Shown one piece after another: positions 22,061-34,099 of a stretch of DNA of 64,000 bases. The notes below the pieces were generated by a model, which was given only the letters and a program-made list of their open reading frames with translations, made no database searches and was not told the origin of the DNA. Each line of letters begins with the position of its first letter. The stretch's first letter is position 1. A program made the position numbers and the translations under genes. This DNA is from Clarireedia homoeocarpa. Taxonomy: Eukaryota > Ascomycota > Leotiomycetes > Helotiales > Rutstroemiaceae. The DNA is taken from NCBI GenBank assembly GCA_001465935.1, contig LNKV01000013.1, positions 496,001 to 560,000 on the forward strand, written 5' to 3'.

Positions 22061-25000
22061 CTACCAGAAACTACACCAACCAATATAATGCTGGCACAAA
22101 TTCTCCAACTTTGTCGCCTCAATCAGCAACTTATCCACCTGCACAATGTAGCTCAGCTCATCATCCGGCTTGAAGTCTCTACCGGTCAACTTCTCCTTCA
22201 CCCTCATCAGTACCTGCACCGCTCGATCATTCTGGCTCTCCTGCGCTTCTGTGTTTTCATTGATACCTTGCGTTGTAGAATTGGTTCTTGCACGAGGACG
22301 AGAAGCAGGTGGACCGCCTGGAACGGTAGTAGGGTCAGCTCCAAGAGCCGACGGTGGGACATTCGCGTCCATTATGGAAGGACGACGCCCGTTGGCAGCA
22401 ATGATTGATTCGCGACGTTCAGAGCGGAAGTTGGGTCCTACAGGAGAGGCCTCACCGTTGAGACGCCAGTTGAGGAGAGGGTCGTGAATGAACTAGTAGT
22501 ACATGTTAGCGATGCTATCTTACATTTACAAGAGAGATATAAACTTACAGCTTCCAGAACCGCCATCAACGACTCTTTATTCTCACGCAGCACCCTCATA
22601 ACATTCTCACATGTAATCCTGAAGCTACCCTCAATATTGCTGACCTCCATAGCATAAGTCAACATCCTAGTCAATCTGAAGGGTACCCGTTCAGGGTATT
22701 TTTCACGATGCATAGCGACTTCGAAACAGTCTCCGAAATCGATATGGACGATGTTACCCGTGATTCTATCCAGCATCAAATTCGAAGGATGGCGATCACC
22801 AAGACCGAGAATGTATCCGACCATAGACATGACTCCTAGAGAGCGAGTGTAGTTTGTACGTCTTTCGAGCCAGGACTCAGAACTCTTACTCTTAAGCCAT
22901 AGAACACGGTAGAGATCTTGACCAGTTGTATTATCGAGTGCGTAACCGAATACCTCGACCTTTTGCATGAGAGTGAGATTATCGTAATCTGGAGCCATCT
23001 GCAGCATGATACGATGCTCGATGTTAAGCAAGATCTTCCTACTCTCTCTGTACTCGCGAATGAGAACATGCAGGGTATCACTGTTCGGCACCCAACCAAG
23101 GAGACCAGAATTCTGCGAAAGTGGAATAGCAGGGTATCTTTGAATGTTGAGATGACGTTTGTAAGACTCCGAATCGCTCGTGAGGAGAGTGTTGCAAAGA
23201 CCGAAAAGTTGCATAACACGTTCATCTTGACGGATATCTTCGTGGCCCTTAAGACAGAAGACATATGCATTACCATCGCTTCCATTGAGACTAAGCTTTC
23301 GGGGACGTTGCTTCGAAGAAATGACGGAGAAATTGGTCTCGAAGTTGACAATCGAAATGATAGGCTTGCCACTCTGGTACGTTCCCGGCACAGCAAGCTC
23401 CAGATCGTGCGCGTTAAGAAGTTTGGGCGACACGTATGCCAGCTCAAGGTTGTTAAGTTGCGGCAATTGACGTGCAATTCTCCTGAAAACCTGATAGTAC
23501 AAGTCCCAAGCTTGATTGATGTCTCCGAGATCCCTTGTATTCTTGTAAGTCAAACACCACTCACGAGCTTCTTGGAGATCACGACCGAATGTTTGCGCAA
23601 AGGAGATTTCTCGAAGAGTCTCGGGACCATTGTCAAGCATATCATGCAATGGTGCTAAAGTGTTGAACATGCCCTCAATATTATGGTCTCCGAAGTACAA
23701 CCGCGAAGCCTCTTCAAGACCTTCATGCCATTGCTCGTGCCACAATACCGCGACACGAATGAGCTCCTTACTAACCAAATCGGCTTGATCGACCAATTTC
23801 GGGCTATGTTGTCGCATACTATCCATAATCTGCATGGCTGATCTCGAACGACGAGTATTCGGCGCCGATTTCATCGCAACTGTCAATGGATAGACCAAAG
23901 CTTGAGGATGTGCTCTACCGACATCTGCAAGAAGATTGTGGATGGATGATCGAACCCGAGTATTAGGTTGATTGATACGAGCAATAAGTTGAGGAATAAC
24001 TTCCAGCCAGGTATCAACGCTAACTGAAGAGAACCCTTCAGTAACCGCTGCATTGACCTCAGCACTTCCACCATGAGCGAACCACAAAGTAAGAAGACGT
24101 AAAGTATCCTGCAGCGAGCTGCCAGCCGAAAGAGCGATTGACTTGAAGAAACCGCGAACAGCAGGAACAACATGTTCGATGATGATGCTGTTCGGAACAT
24201 TACTGATATCGCTTTCAGGACCTGTACTAAATGCCTGGACGATCTCGAAGTTCGCCAGAGCCCAGGCGTGCCATGCTTTGTACCACTGAGGATTGAAATG
24301 AGTAGCAGCACGGTAGGAAGCGAGGACATCATCAACATGATCATACTGCCAATCACCGTTCTTCTGCGCAACCTGCCACTCTCCCTGCTTCAAGCAACAT
24401 CTAGCGAGAAGAGTAGTGTGCTCAGCAATACCCTTCGGTGTAAGAAGGCTATGAGCGTGGGCGCCCGTGCCGTTAGTATAGCTACTGCCATTGGTCATAG
24501 CAGTTCCATTGATACCATTGATAGCGTGAATTTCCCCATTTGGTCCCTGAGTAGCCATCTGCGCTTGCTGTAACTTATCGGCTAATCCAGCCGTGAACGC
24601 TTTGAGTGCCTCCAATGCCTGCGATTGCTTGCCCACAGCCCACTGGAACTTGAGAATCGCATACTGAACAGGCGCCTCAATGTTCTTGTGTGCCACTCGA
24701 CTTCGGCGGTAGTCTCCATTCTCAGTAATTGGAAGCACCACGTCAAGGCTTTCATCGCTACCCATCAGTGTCTTAAGAGTCTTCTCAGCCAAGCCCATGC
24801 GGCCAGACTTTCTGCACAGATTTGCAAACTTGATAGACATCTGCATATTCTCCGTTGGCGTAATAACCAGCGCCCTAAGTTTAAGCATCCGCTGCCAAAC
24901 CTCAACATTTCGCTGACAACCAAGCAAACGAGTCTCCCACGTTCGTCGCATAACTTCTTGCTTGGCTGGGTTACTGTGACTTTGCTTGTAGATGATGAGT

Positions 25001-28000
25001 TCTTCTAACTCGGCAAGCATCTGTACACGAACTACAACGGTATAGGCTCTGTTGTAAGACTCGCCAACTAGAGCACTCAACTCCGTGTCCAATCCCTCTC
25101 TCGCTTTCTGGATATAAAGCGCAGATTCCCGGAACTGGTTGCGATGCAAAGCAAGAATTGCCCCGAAGAACGATCGATCAGGTGTGTGGCTCTTCATCAC
25201 GCTAAGATAATCATCCATGAGATCCCATTTTCCGAGACCCCAGGCAGCCGCTGTGGCAAGTGGTGCAATTGCTCTTTTAATCTCCAAGGTAGAAGTGTGC
25301 CACTTGTCCTGTGCCAAGGTAGAAAGCGACTCCCATTCTCCTAGAGCGTGGAGACATCTCATCTTACCCATAATGACATCAAAAGTTTCCGCCTGATCAG
25401 GGAAATCCATCTCACGTCTCTGGTAGAACTCCAAAGCTTCCTCCCAGCGCTCGAGTCTCTCAAACCATGTCTCGCGAAGTTGAATACCGTCTTTGTAGAG
25501 TTGTGCCTTTCGCAAGATACCAATAGCTGCATCATACTGCTGTAACTGGTTGTTGATCTGGATTAATGCCTCGACTGCTCCACTGGTTTGGTCTTGACAG
25601 AATTCAAGTTCTTTGTAATGGAGAGCCTTCGCCCAAGCATGACATCTACCAGCTTCGCGACCGAGAACACGGATATCGATCGGAAGAGCTTTATCATCGT
25701 GCTCCATGAATTCCGCGAGGTTGAGTAATATACCTAGCAAATCAGGTGTAACATGAGGGGATTTAATCGCTAGCTCAATATTTTGAATCAAGTCATCCTA
25801 AAACAAGAGGTTAGCATGCTGCTGGATAGCTCTATTCCGATAGCACGTCTTACCTGATACCCCTCAAACAGCTCTCCCCAACAAGAGACGAAAGCCGAAT
25901 TAAACAACTCTCTTGCAAGCGGTGGATAAACCGAAGCCAACTGTGCACACGATCTCAAAGCGTGATTTGGCGACTCCAACAAGACCGATGCACTAAATTT
26001 GCGCATCCATTCCTGCCAATCTTCTTTTGTCGACTTACCAGTCGCATCCCAAGCGGCTTTCAAATGAACTGGATTAGAATCCAGCTTCTTGTTCGAGACA
26101 TCCGAGAAATCAACCTCATCGGATTGATTCATATAACGTTCCTCAGCACTCAGATCTTGTGGTAATACTTCACCCTTCTGCAGTTTGCTGACCAATAGCT
26201 CGTAATTCTGATGTGGAATTTGGTGAGTATTAAGAACTTTGTTGATCGTTCCCGCAAAATGAAGATAGTCCTTTCCGAGTTGGAAGATCAACGCACAGAG
26301 TGTATCTAGCGATGCTAATCTCAATGAACTATCACTACCAGCCAAGACTCTCGAAAGCGGATGAATGATCTTGGAAGCATAATCATTGAGATTGACTTGC
26401 CTTGAGATCTTGCCAATGGTTTCAATAGCCGCCTTTCGGATAAAAGATGGTTGCTGTGGCTTCTCAAAGACGCTGACGATGACTGGGACAATTAAGTGCA
26501 TGTATTCCTCAGCACTTGATCCAAAGACCAAGAAAGCATGAAGAACACGCTCCGAAGGTAATCGTCTGGTCGAAGTATCCTTCTCCAAAACCCCCAGCAT
26601 CAACGGCAAAAGTCCAGCCAGATAGATCTTGAATTCGCCCTCAAGGGACCTCGAAATCGCCTCAACCAATTGAAGAATATTAGCCTGCAGTGCCGGACTT
26701 GCATTCCAGAACTCTTGGAGCACAGCAACAATATCTGGCAAGTAGTTCCTGATATGCTGTCTCACAATTGTGACCAAAAGACTCAACTGGCTAAAGTATG
26801 ACTCCAAACGATTTGCAGGAGATGTCCGGATAACCGACAGGAAAGCAGGAATGATTTTATCAAGGAAGGAAACACATTCCAACCCCAAGGTTCTGAAAAT
26901 TGACATGATAGCTTCGATGACCATTGCATGATGTTGATTAAGTGAAGGGTCTTTCAAAATGTTGAGCAGGGCGTTGATGACAACGGTAGGGAAATACTCC
27001 TTGTTTGAAGGCGTCAGACCCGTCATCATGAGAGAAATATCAGTCATTTGATTCGATTCGAGACGTAATTGCATTTCTGGCGAACGCTCCTCAACCTGTT
27101 GGTGTCTGTATGGATCAAGAGCACCAAGAATACCCATAAGTTTGATAGTCTCTTGTCGGAGAGGTCCTCGCTGCGGCTCCCCTCGAATAATGTTTTGTAG
27201 AATTTCCAGAAGACGCGGATACTCCAAATAGGGTTTAATGACATAACCAGAATTACTCGCCAGTTGACCCAGAGTCCTCAGCGCAGCTTCACGCTTAGCA
27301 GAAGAGCTCTGATCTTGCAGAGCTTCAATAATAATCGGCATGAGCTGCTTAATATACGGCACCATATCCTCGCCTCCCACAGTAGCAAGCTCTCCAATAG
27401 CTTTCATGATAGTAGCAGCCACAGCCGGACTAGGATCTCGCGCTTTCGGTAACAGAACAGCAATCATCGGATCAACATACGGCTTGATCAATCTCTGTGA
27501 GTTCTGAACAAGTAGACTGAGCAATTTTGCACTCTCTTCCTTGTTCCTCGCCACATCAGAGAACTCCAGCTCCGTAAGCATTTGGATAAGAACCTTTCGT
27601 AGAGAAGGGATGACATATGCAGGATTAACGTGAGTCAAGCGTCCAATAATCGCAATAGCAACTTCTCGGATCTGGAACACCTCATCGTTCAGCGCAAAGA
27701 ATAAAGTACGGATGTTCTCCGCTTTGGCCAAATGGCGGTCGAATCGTTCATCAAGCGCTGCAAGCACCGTTCTTCGAATGCTTGCTTCTGGATCAGCTAC
27801 CCCAACCGTGAGCAACTTCTCGATGACTTCGCTGACGACTTGTATAGCGTGGTGACTAGTTTGGTTGACAATCGGATCTCTGACGTAAAGCTGACAACAT
27901 GTCAATGCAGCAGCCTCTCTGATCTCCGGGTTCTCGTCTTCCACATATTTGATAGCGACATCTCGGACAAACTCATTGAGAACATGTCCCGAAAAGTCAA

Positions 28001-29665
28001 AGCTTCCTAAAGTATTTAAAGCCAGCTTGATCTCAATCTGACGATGTTCGTATGCCTGTGGATCTTTCGAATCTTTCGGAACAACGGGTGCCGCCGCAAT
28101 ATTGTTCGGGGTAGGAGCTCCAAGTGGCTTAAATGATTCTCCACAGAGAACCTTGCTCAACATGTCAAGTAACCGCTCCTGGATGGTAGGTTTGACGGGA
28201 GGAATATAAAAGGCCATATCCACAAGAGCCTGGGTCAATTTGGGACTTAGCTCGCAAGCGAATATAGGATCAAGGAGGGCCTCCATATACTTGCTTAAAG
28301 TCTGCCCAACAGCAACAGCCAATCTACTGATGCAGTCAAAAACCGGATCGACAGTACCTAACCGCCTCCTGTATCATATTAGTACAGTCCCTCGACTGCT
28401 CTTCTTAAGACCACTCACGATTTCAACGATAAACCCTCCCTAACATAAATCAGCACGCCATCCAAATACGGCGCAATCGCACTCTTGACCGCATTCGCAA
28501 TATTTCCAATCGCCAAGAATGCATCATTCCGATCCTTATCCTTCTTCAGCATACCTGAGAGGAAAACCATAAATTTATGTAGGTACGACTGCGCGAATTC
28601 CGTTGGCGAGTAGTTCGCCAATTCCGGTATTAGCATGACGACCGTTTTGCGAATCTGCACATCCCGATGATCCTTATGTCTGAAGATAATCTCGCATACC
28701 TCCTGGTAATGCTCATGCATGAACATCCCACCCTGTTGGAGGAGTTCCTTGATGACCAGCAAAGACCCATGGATATATTCCACCGAGCCCTGCCGCACAC
28801 CCTGCACAGCTTCATCATAGATCTTCGCCTGCCACGTCTGTCGTAGCGTCTGATCTCTCTCCCTGATGATCTGAAAACAAGCACTAATCGCTTCCGCGGC
28901 CGTCTGTCTAATCAGCAACCTCTGATCCCTCAGTCCCACCCAGATTTGATCAAAGATCAACCCCACAAACGCATACACTAGCGTCGGGGAGTTCCTGCCC
29001 AGCTCTCTCAGTACCAGAACCGCGCTATATCTACGCTCTTCAATGCGATCCGACTGCAGCCATTCCAGAGCCGTCTTGACCTCGCTCTCTACCAAATCCG
29101 ATACGAGCGAGCCACCCGGTCGGCACATCTTGCCTAGCGCGACGGCGGCGGGCTGCATAGGCACGAGATCTTTTCCGCGCAGGACAAAGCGGAGCGACTG
29201 TCCGAAGCGGGTGACTCGCTGTCCAACATCTATTCCTTCGAAATCGACGAGTGCGTCCACGGCATAGATGCCTCCGGTTCGTTCGACGTCTCCGCCATGG
29301 CTGATGAGACCGGTGATTTTATTATTAACGACATTGTAGAGTTCGAGGAAGCGTTCTTGCGGTAGGTCTATAGTGATAGTTGGTCGTCAATATAGCTACT
29401 TCATTTATTTGCCAGTTTGTACAAAAGCAGTGCATCGAAGGGCAAAAATAATATATCCTCACCTCTACAAGTAACCTCCACTAATTCTCTCAAGTCCAGA
29501 GCTGCCTTCCGTCGAGTCTCGTCACTTCTACAAAAGATTAGCCACCACTTCAATCCGTACGTCCCTGCACCTCTCTCCCCAAACCCTAGGTAAAACCTAC
29601 CGTGATCTCAAATCCACCACAATACGATTTAGCGCATCAAACGCCTGCGTAGATTGTTGCGACAT
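22061..29665 (-). CDS. TOR: TOR serine/threonine kinase (PIKK family)
   Basis: Six exons (29601-29665, 29463-29527, 28419-29367, 25854-28368, 22549-25797, 22061-22492) give 2424 aa, the usual TOR length. N-terminal HEAT repeats (residues ~1-1250) are followed by a FAT domain. The FRB segment (LWHEQWHEGLEEASRLYFG...NQAWDLYY) keeps the serine and tryptophan known to contact FKBP12-rapamycin. The kinase core has GLGDRHPSNLML and HIDFGDCF. FATC ends in LIEATKLENLCQHYIGWCSFW. It is the catalytic subunit of TORC1/TORC2 and controls growth, translation and autophagy in response to nutrients. An insert rich in Pro/Ser/Asn lies between the kinase and FATC. Divergent from Rtf2 across a 507-bp promoter region. 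Confidence 0.97.
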
Positions 29666-30172
29666 CGTTTCTCTGTATCTCTTCCTTTCCTTTCCTAGCT
29701 ATCTCTTCACTCTCTCACAATCTTTAGATTAAACCTCACAGAAAAGAAGAAGAGGAGGAAAGGATCTTATGCGCGCTCCATCCCGCACAAACACAGCTTT
29801 TCCCTGCGTTGTAGCTTTGAATTGTCGTTGTTTGTTGATTAAATAATACCTCTCTCGCCAGGCAAGGTACGTAGGCGGTCGGCTCTTTCGCATTGAGCTC
29901 TAAAGTTTAAGTTAGCCAATAGACGGTCGACGGGGTTTTTAAGGACGAAACTAAGCTGTAGTTGGATTAGTGGATGCGATAACAGCCTTATCCATAAGAC
30001 CGCTTTCTTTTCTTACGCCTTTCGCCTTCTTCAACTATTTACATACACATTCACATTCACCTGACCAATCGTATATCCCATCCCATCCACCAAACCCAAT
30101 TATCCCGGACCTCATCTTCCCACTCCTCCAATTCCCCCTTCGGTGAACTGGAACAAAAGAAAATAAAACGCA
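29666..30172. promoter_or_regulatory. divergent promoter region TOR / Rtf2
   Basis: 507 bp between the two start codons. It contains pyrimidine-rich leaders on both sides (CTCTTCCTTTCC near TOR, CTCCTCCAATTCC near Rtf2). No TATA box is evident. Confidence 0.5.
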
Positions 30173-31198
30173 ATGGGAAACGACGGCGGCAGCATCCCCA
30201 CGCGGCGCGAGCTCGTCAAATCCGCCGCACGCAACCCCTCCACCTCTGAGCTCAAAGCTACTCAACTAGAAGCGCAAACACATGCCTGGACATACTGCCC
30301 CCTATCTAACACACCTCTGCGCGCGCCCATCGTATCTGATCATCTCGGTACGCTCTACAATAAAGATGCTGTTCTCGAGCACCTGCTCCCATCGGCGGAT
30401 TCTCCCCAAGAGAAATCGGGATCCGCTCTCCCACCACACATCAAAGGCCTTCGGGACATCGTGGAAGTGAAATTTACCACTGCGAAAGAAGGCGGAGGAG
30501 CAGGAGAAGAAGCTAAGAAAATCTGCCCTATAACAAGCAAAGAGCTCGGTGCGCACACCAAAGCCGTGTACCTTGTTCCCTGCGGCCATGCGTTCTCCGA
30601 GACTGCGATACGGGAATTGAAGGGTGATAGAGCTTGTGTAGAGTGCGGGATGGGCTATGAGGCGGAGAGTGTGATTGCGATATTGCCGTTGGGGAAGGAG
30701 GAAAAGGGGAAATTGGAGGAGAGAATGAGGGAGTTGAGGGAGAAGGGGTTGACGCATTCGGGGAAGAAGGCGCCAGGGGAAAAGAAGAAGAAGAAGGAAA
30801 AGGAGAGGGGGGAGAAGAGGAAGCTGGATGGTGCTGAGATTGAAGAGAGCGCTACTATGGATGCTGCAGCAAAGCCAGACACAGTACCCCCGAAACCAAA
30901 ATCTCAACAACAAGAAACCAGCACCAATTCACCAGCACCGCAATCCAAAAACGGCACCTCAATTCCCACTCCCACACCCTCCGGAATCAAAACCGCCTCA
31001 ACAGGAATCAAGAATGCCTCAACAGCAAGCCTAACCGCCAAAGTGCTCGATGAGCAAGAAGAGCGCAACAAGCGACGGAAACTAGGCATGAATGAAAACC
31101 TCAAGAGTTTGTTTTCGAATACCGGATATAATGCACACCAGCAGAAAGGTGGGGATTTCATGACGAGGGGATTCTCTATGCCTAGTAAGAAAGCGTAG
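30173..31198 (+). CDS. rtf2: Rtf2-family replication termination factor
   Basis: A single exon of 341 aa. The N-terminus MGNDGGSIPTRRELVK and the CPLSNTPLRAPIV...LYNKDAVLEHLL block match the Rtf2 family. So does the RING-like C2HC2 segment (CPITSKEL, VPCGHAFSETAI, CVECGMGYE). The C-terminal half is charged and disordered with Lys-rich stretches, probably nuclear localisation signals, then a conserved-looking end with SLFSNTGYN. In fission yeast Rtf2 helps replication forks pause at RTS1 and affects splicing; a nuclear role at stalled forks is expected. Confidence 0.92.
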   Translation: MGNDGGSIPTRRELVKSAARNPSTSELKATQLEAQTHAWTYCPLSNTPLRAPIVSDHLGTLYNKDAVLEHLLPSADSPQEKSGSALPPHIKGLRDIVEVKFTTAKEGGGAGEEAKKICPITSKELGAHTKAVYLVPCGHAFSETAIRELKGDRACVECGMGYEAESVIAILPLGKEEKGKLEERMRELREKGLTHSGKKAPGEKKKKKEKERGEKRKLDGAEIEESATMDAAAKPDTVPPKPKSQQQETSTNSPAPQSKNGTSIPTPTPSGIKTASTGIKNASTASLTAKVLDEQEERNKRRKLGMNENLKSLFSNTGYNAHQQKGGDFMTRGFSMPSKKA

Positions 31199-31518
31199 GG
31201 AGTAGGGGGTTAGACAGAATGGATGGGATCAAATCGAATGAGTCGCTGAGTATGAGAAACGGGAAGAGCGTGGCGTTTGGAGCGTTTTTGTACCATATGG
31301 CTGTTTATTAGATATCAATAGATACCAAGAGAGTAATTTACACTGTAAATACCATCATCATGATAAGCAACGCAATTAGCGAATCTCTGGTGTGTTCAAG
31401 CACGATGTCTATATAACGCAAGTCCTCACTGACCTAGTGGACTACTATACATCCGTCTAACCAACCACCTATCACCACCCCCCAAATCCACCCCAGAAAT
31501 CTAATCTATCCACGCCTC
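31199..31518. other. convergent 3' region
   Basis: 320 bp between the stop codons of Rtf2 (+) and glucosidase II beta (-). It presumably holds both polyadenylation regions; nothing else seen. Confidence 0.5.
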
Positions 31519-33381
31519 CTACAACTCATCCTTCTTCTCCCCCTGACCCTTCTTCTCCACCTTCTCACACGCCGCCGGCGTCCCAACATCCATCCTATAA
31601 ATGCACTTCTCCTGCTCCACCACTTTCCAAATCTCATCCTGTTCCGCACATGCCAGCACCACCGTCGTCGCGCGACTCGGTCCATTCCAGCAATGTTGAC
31701 CATTTTCAAAAACGAGTGTCATGCGCTCACCCTTGCCAAGACCCTTCCCATCCGCGCCGACCTCCTCATCGACCTCCATACGTCCAAATCTTACGAAATT
31801 ACCCATCCCCGTGTTTCCGCCTCCTTTCTTCGATTTCTGCGACGTCTTTTCCAACCAGCATAACTCATAGTCGTATTCTCCGCTGTCTTTCGACACGCAC
31901 GTGCCTTTTAGGGCGCGGAAGACGTCGTCGGGGCCGTAGTCCTTTTCGAGGTCGGATTGGGAGTCTCCGAGCGTCTTTTGCTTGATGCCGAGGTCGTCGC
32001 TGACGGATTGGTAGGCGGTACGCGCGTCAATTACGGCCTTGGATTCGCTGCCAGAGTTGGCGTTGTCGGCTAGAATGCCGTTTTCCACGAGGAGGATGCG
32101 GAGATCGGTGAGCTTTTGGTGCACCCATTCGCGGATGGAGACGGGGAGATATTCTTCAAATTTGTACACTAGGGAGTGTTAGTCATAAATCTGTAAGTCA
32201 TCTAGCTGAAAAGGGTACTTACGAGCTTCGACGTCGCTTTCTTCTTCAGCCTTTTCCCAATCTTCCCATTCAATGCCGTCGTTTTCTGCCTTTGCGATGT
32301 CTTCCAAATCACGCTCTTCAGCAGCATTATCTTGACCATCAGCATCCTTTTTAGCTGCATAGTCCTCCCAAGCTTTGACAGCTCTCTTCACACCCTCATC
32401 GTTAAAGTTGGGATTATACTCCTCCTTGAATGTTGACAAGATAGCCTCCAGCTCCTCAACCTTCTTCTTCAATGCACTCCTCTTCTGCACCAAACTCAGC
32501 ACCGACTCCCTCAACTCCTCCACCCTATTCTTTGCCATCACCGCCAGAATCGCCGCCTTGCTAATCTTCCCCTCACCCTTCACCACCCGACCTCTCTCCT
32601 TCCTCTCCACCTCCTCATACTTCTTCTTCAACTCCTCCTCCTTCCCCTCCAACGTCTTAATCTCCAGCTGAACCCTCGAAATACTCATTTCGATACCCGC
32701 CCGCAGCGCCTGCGCCTCTTTAACCAATTCCTCCCTCCTCTTCGCTGCCTTCATCGCATTCCTTGTCTTAATTTCATCCAGTCTCCTCCACTCCTTCCCA
32801 ATCTCCTTACATTTATCCTCGCACTTGATACCGCCCACTCCCTCCCACTCATCACTGCCATCGCAGCACAGCTCATAATCGCACACGCCATCATTCACAT
32901 ATGTAAACGGCACGTACCCCGGTATATGGCCCTTATTCTTACAATAGTACCCGGGCAGCGCAACCGTCGTGTTGTACGCACCAGGACCGGCCGCCGTAGT
33001 ACCGCTCAGCGGCTGCGGTGGTGACAATTCAGAAAGATATGTGCAAGCCGCGGTGCCAGGTTCGTCCGAGCCATCAGGACAATCGCAGTAATCGTCGTTG
33101 ATCTTCGAGACTTCGATTGTGATGGAGGGGTTCGAGAGACATGTGAATTTATCTGTTGATTTGTAGAATTTTGCAACTATACAGGAGTTGACAAGTAATT
33201 AGCATATGAATTCTAATTATACTCTAACTATGGCCACTGGTACAGCTCCCACTTAAGCTCAATACGGTAGATAATATGAACACCTACATTCTGGACCAAC
33301 ACCTCTTGGTCTTGAGGCTTCTGCTGCTAAAACAGAGGTAGACAATGTGCTTAGAAGCACTAATGCCTTTGCTGCCACCAT
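31519..33381 (-). CDS. GTB1: glucosidase II beta subunit (PRKCSH-like)
   Basis: Three exons (33288-33381, 32223-33176, 31519-32168; introns 111 and 54 nt) give 565 aa. A signal peptide (MVAAKALVLLSTLSTSVLA) precedes two Cys-rich LDLa-like segments (DDYCDCPDGSDEPGT and NDGVCDYELCCDGSDEW). Next come a long coiled coil (~130-260), an acidic region, and a C-terminal mannose-6-phosphate-receptor-homology domain (GTCVSKDSGEYDYELCW, FENGQHCWNGPSR). It ends in KDEL, the ER-retention signal. The beta subunit recruits glucosidase II alpha to N-glycans so that glucoses are trimmed in the ER. Confidence 0.95.
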
Positions 33382-33720
33382 GTTAATTTATTTTTGGCTT
33401 TCTGTGTGTGCGTTCTGTGTTCCACGAAGGACGTAAGATCACTGTCCTTTTGAGAGCTTGAGAGAGCCGTGGGGTGGAATTCAAGATGCCAGCTTGTCTT
33501 AGCGAACAGGCCTCTGATATCAAACTACCCCAATCTTGGCGGCCCCCCTTTCGGTGGATCAACTACCAATCAAGTTTAGGCATATTGAATGAAAACTGTT
33601 AATGAGTATCTACACAATCATTTCTAAAAACATCCTATAGTACGATTGATACTTAACTAGATCACCTTTTACGAGACAAAGATGCAGAATTCAGTTAAGG
33701 TATTTCAATTCAATGAAGGC
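33382..33720. other. promoter side of the glucosidase II beta gene
   Basis: No ORF supported. Upstream region of GTB1. Confidence 0.4.
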
Positions 33721-33999
33721 TCAAATGTTTACTACATGAGCACTACCATCTACAAGATGTTGGACGAGTTCCGCTTTCCCCTCCCATTGACCCTTAAAAT
33801 ATCCACACACCATTCCTTGACAACCCAGTCCTGCTGCGGCATCAATTACCCTATATGCTACATTTAGACCACCAGCCAGAAAGCCAATATTCCAATTTCG
33901 AGATGTGAGAGGTATGATCGTATTCGGCCCACCTAAATACTCACTCTTGAACTCCAAATTTCCCTTTCCAATTTTGGTAACCGCAAGGCGGATGTACAT
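33721..33999 (-). CDS. doubtful small ORF (92 aa)
   Basis: Starts MYIRLAVTKIGKGNLEFK and contains LAGGLNVAYRVIDAAAGLG. No family recognised. It begins about 100 bp downstream of the stop codon of the 1303-aa gene on the same strand, so it may simply be 3' UTR. Confidence 0.2.
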   Translation of the reverse strand: MYIRLAVTKIGKGNLEFKSEYLGGPNTIIPLTSRNWNIGFLAGGLNVAYRVIDAAAGLGCQGMVCGYFKGQWEGKAELVQHLVDGSAHVVNI

Positions 34000-34099
34000 A
34001 GGGAAAAGTTTACGTAAAACATTATATGACAAACAAGATAAAAATTAAAAGTGATCAAGGGTTGAAGTGATAGTCAAAATCCGAATTAAGTGAGCTCAA

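Noticed and set aside
18854..22100. Similarity between the ends of TOR (GWCSFW) and the Ulp1-like protein (DWWCSFGGRW), suggesting a duplicated gene end
   Set aside because: Only a handful of residues match, and the DNA similarity does not extend beyond about 20 bp; probably chance.
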